A stretch of DNA of 64,000 bases, taken from Omphiscola glabra (taxonomy: Eukaryota; Mollusca; Gastropoda; Lymnaeidae). Positions 62,096-64,000 of this stretch are shown one piece after another. The number at the start of each line of letters is the position of its first letter. Within the stretch, counting starts at the first letter, position 1. Position numbers and translations under genes: made by a program. The stretch spans positions 33,525,802 through 33,589,801 of the forward strand of contig OZ024802.1 in NCBI GenBank assembly GCA_964017045.1, read 5' to 3'. The notes beneath the pieces were generated by a model, which did no database searches, was not told the DNA's origin, and was given only the letters and a program-made list of their open reading frames with translations.

Positions 62096-63769
62096 GTGTG
62101 GGGGACCGAAGGTTTGAAAAGCGGGCTAAAATCCACTTGATATAAACGTTTATGGTTCAACGTCAAACAACAACTTCCTCAAATGATCGATAAGGAAGTT
62201 GGATCTGTTTATGTTGATGTGTGTTTGTATAAGTCAGGGTTTGAGATAAGTCAAAGTTGACATATCGTAAAAATTGTGAAACGGTCGTTTTGACGCCGTC
62301 TCATTTGACTGTCAAGGTGGGTCTAACGTGGCGTAGAAAGGGGGGGGGGGTGCGTAGGGAGCTTTTCGCCCCCCCCCCTCCCCCCGGTGGCACTTTTTGT
62401 TTTATATTAAGGTACGGCATTGTCGGACAACTGCACAGTTAGTTAGGGGAAAGGGCGGCAGAAATCTTGGCCCGCCATGGGTAAGCCACCCTTGCTACAC
62501 CACTGACTATATATGAAAAGAGGGGGGGGGGGGAGGACATGGGTGAAGCACACGAGAAAAGATAAGTAGGGGATAATCTCTAAACCAACGCTTCACTGGC
62601 CCGGAAATGTTGTTTTATTTTGAGGCATTCTTTTTTTTAAAAGTACAGCACACGCCATAGAAGAAATATGTTGGAAAACAAGTCCCCATAATATCATAAC
62701 ATGTTCTGTTGATCTGCTTTCATGTTTGATTTGGGACATGCTGTGTTCATTCCAGGGGTTCTCATTGCGTTCTTTGGGGAAACAAAAGTTGACTTTGGAA
62801 GATTCAGAAAAATAAAAAAAAATATTAAAAAAAAACCCCACATGGGGCATTTAGATTTCAACGGGGCACCCAAAGGTAAATAGGGGCAACTTAAATTGGG
62901 CAGCGGAGGCAATATAAATAAATGGGCAGTGACAAGATGGTTACGGGCGACGTGGAGTGGTACAATCGATTCGTGCAAGGGGAGACATATCTTGGAATGG
63001 GGACAAAAAGTACCAGGGGAGCTAGACTTGAACAGTCAATTTAAACTATAGGGATTTTATAGAATTCAAGGGGCAACTAAAAGTATCTAGGTAATGCAGA
63101 ATATATTAGGCAACATGGGCAACATAGACTGAGTAGGGGAAATAGAAAGTAACAGAGGCAAAACAAATGGCCTGGGCCTCAATTTGCAATGAAAGTTTGG
63201 TGAGGGGTGGGGTAACAAAGGGCACGTGACAGGGCAACATTCAATATCCGGGAAAGCCCATTTGCCACAAACTTTCAGAAAAAAACACACTTAAATTTAA
63301 TCTGACGTATTTAGCACCCACTTTTACAATATTGCACGGATGCGCCGCTGACCGTTTGTTCAAATATTATGTGTTTGTTGTTGTCGAAACTAAAATGGAA
63401 AAGGGGGTGGGGCTTACCCCGGAGCCCCAGGACTAGAGTCACACTGACATGCATTTATGGCAGTATTTTATCACCAGCGAGCGAGCAAAAATTGTCAACA
63501 AATCCGCTTGTGTCTTAGTCGTACGATCACGTGATCCATCAAATCTTAGCGGTCACGTGACTGATAGTTTTCCACTGTTTGAAAAAAACAACATGAACTT
63601 TTTAATGTTGTTTACAAAAATTTTAATTGAACTTAAGAACCTTTCAAAGTGTGTGAATTAAGCAAACAATAAATACAAAGAAACCAGTCTCTAGAACAGT
63701 TCACACCCCTCTCCCCCTCACCAGACTCGCCGCTGAGCAGATTTTGATCTTAAGGAAGTGATTTTCCGG
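62096..63769. other. Unique sequence, G-rich patches, MITE relic
   Basis: taacgtggcgtagaaag (62317) and gctacaccactgac (62494) resemble diverged hAT-MITE ends. G and C runs occur at 62341-62385 and 62523. There is no gene; short frames at 62593-62978 lack family features. Confidence 0.4.
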
Positions 63770-63865
63770 CCCAGTTGCCTTAAGAAGATGTTTAGTGGAC
63801 TTTAGAAGAAGTTTTGTGGACTTTAGAAGATGTTTAGTGGACTTTAGAAGATGTTTAGTGGACAT
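63770..63865. repeat. ~21-bp agatgtttagtggactttaga repeat, 4-5 units
   Basis: The units are gaagatgtttagtggacttt. Confidence 0.93.
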
Positions 63866-63929
63866 TAGTTCTGATTTGATTTCTGGTAAACACTGTACGG
63901 TTAACTTCAAATAGAAATGTTCACCACCT

Positions 63930-64000
63930 CCACACAATGCAGACATACTAAACCATCTTCCCCACTTCATCAACAAGGCAGACATACTAAACCACATTCC
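63930..64000. repeat. Duplicated gcagacatactaaaccac segment at the window edge
   Basis: Two units about 40 bp apart run off the end of the window, so the array may continue. Confidence 0.75.

Noticed and set aside
62593..62978. Overlapping 85-94-codon minus-strand frames
   Set aside because: Low-complexity composition, no recognisable domain, mutually overlapping.

Overview
The window is nuclear DNA of an animal, not of a prokaryote. It carries one confidently recognisable gene, an intron-rich DNAJC25 orthologue (type III HSP40/J-domain membrane protein), on the minus strand from 16386 (ATG) to 2133 (stop). I traced eleven exons totalling 1014 bp, which encode 337 residues. Every intron is GT-AG and the reading frame is continuous across all ten junctions. 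The small-exon structure, LINE 3' ends with (ATG)n tails and many hAT-type MITEs suggest an invertebrate, perhaps a mollusc. The species assignment is inference only.

Layout. 1-2132: 3' flank with a probable poly(A) signal and two small arrays. 2133-16386: DNAJC25, with introns filled by minisatellites, two TTAA-flanked MITE-like insertions, a truncated LINE (12437-12918), a MITE with CAGACCTGTTTAC ends and a hAT-like MITE inside intron 1. 16387-31900: intergenic, with an exact 433-bp tandem duplication, an 18-bp array, a 59-bp array, a 13-bp array, a decayed LINE C-terminus, a 2.75-kb 16-bp array and several MITEs. 31900-58500: an almost continuous succession of unrelated minisatellites, separated by short AT-rich or G-rich spacers, a longer LINE fragment with a recognisable RT active-site box (38806-39658), and a nest of hAT-like elements (51295-52671). 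58555-61693: a 3.1-kb 15-bp satellite. The end is low-complexity sequence with no gene seen.

By my own tally about 45 percent of the window is tandem repeat, in roughly 70 arrays whose units (10-60 bp) are mostly unrelated, while under 2 percent is coding. Most long open frames are repeat artefacts, because a period that is a multiple of 3 without stops stays open on one or both strands.

The most interesting observation is that several DNAJC25 minisatellites were seeded at exon/5' splice-site junctions. In introns 4, 8 and 9 the repeat unit contains the last coding bases of the preceding exon plus its splice donor. In intron 7 the unit starts at the donor. The gene therefore carries arrays of decoy 5' splice sites directly behind the true ones. 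A second theme is that MITEs insert into arrays and arrays grow out of MITE ends, most clearly at 51518-52010, where a hAT-type terminal repeat has itself been amplified.
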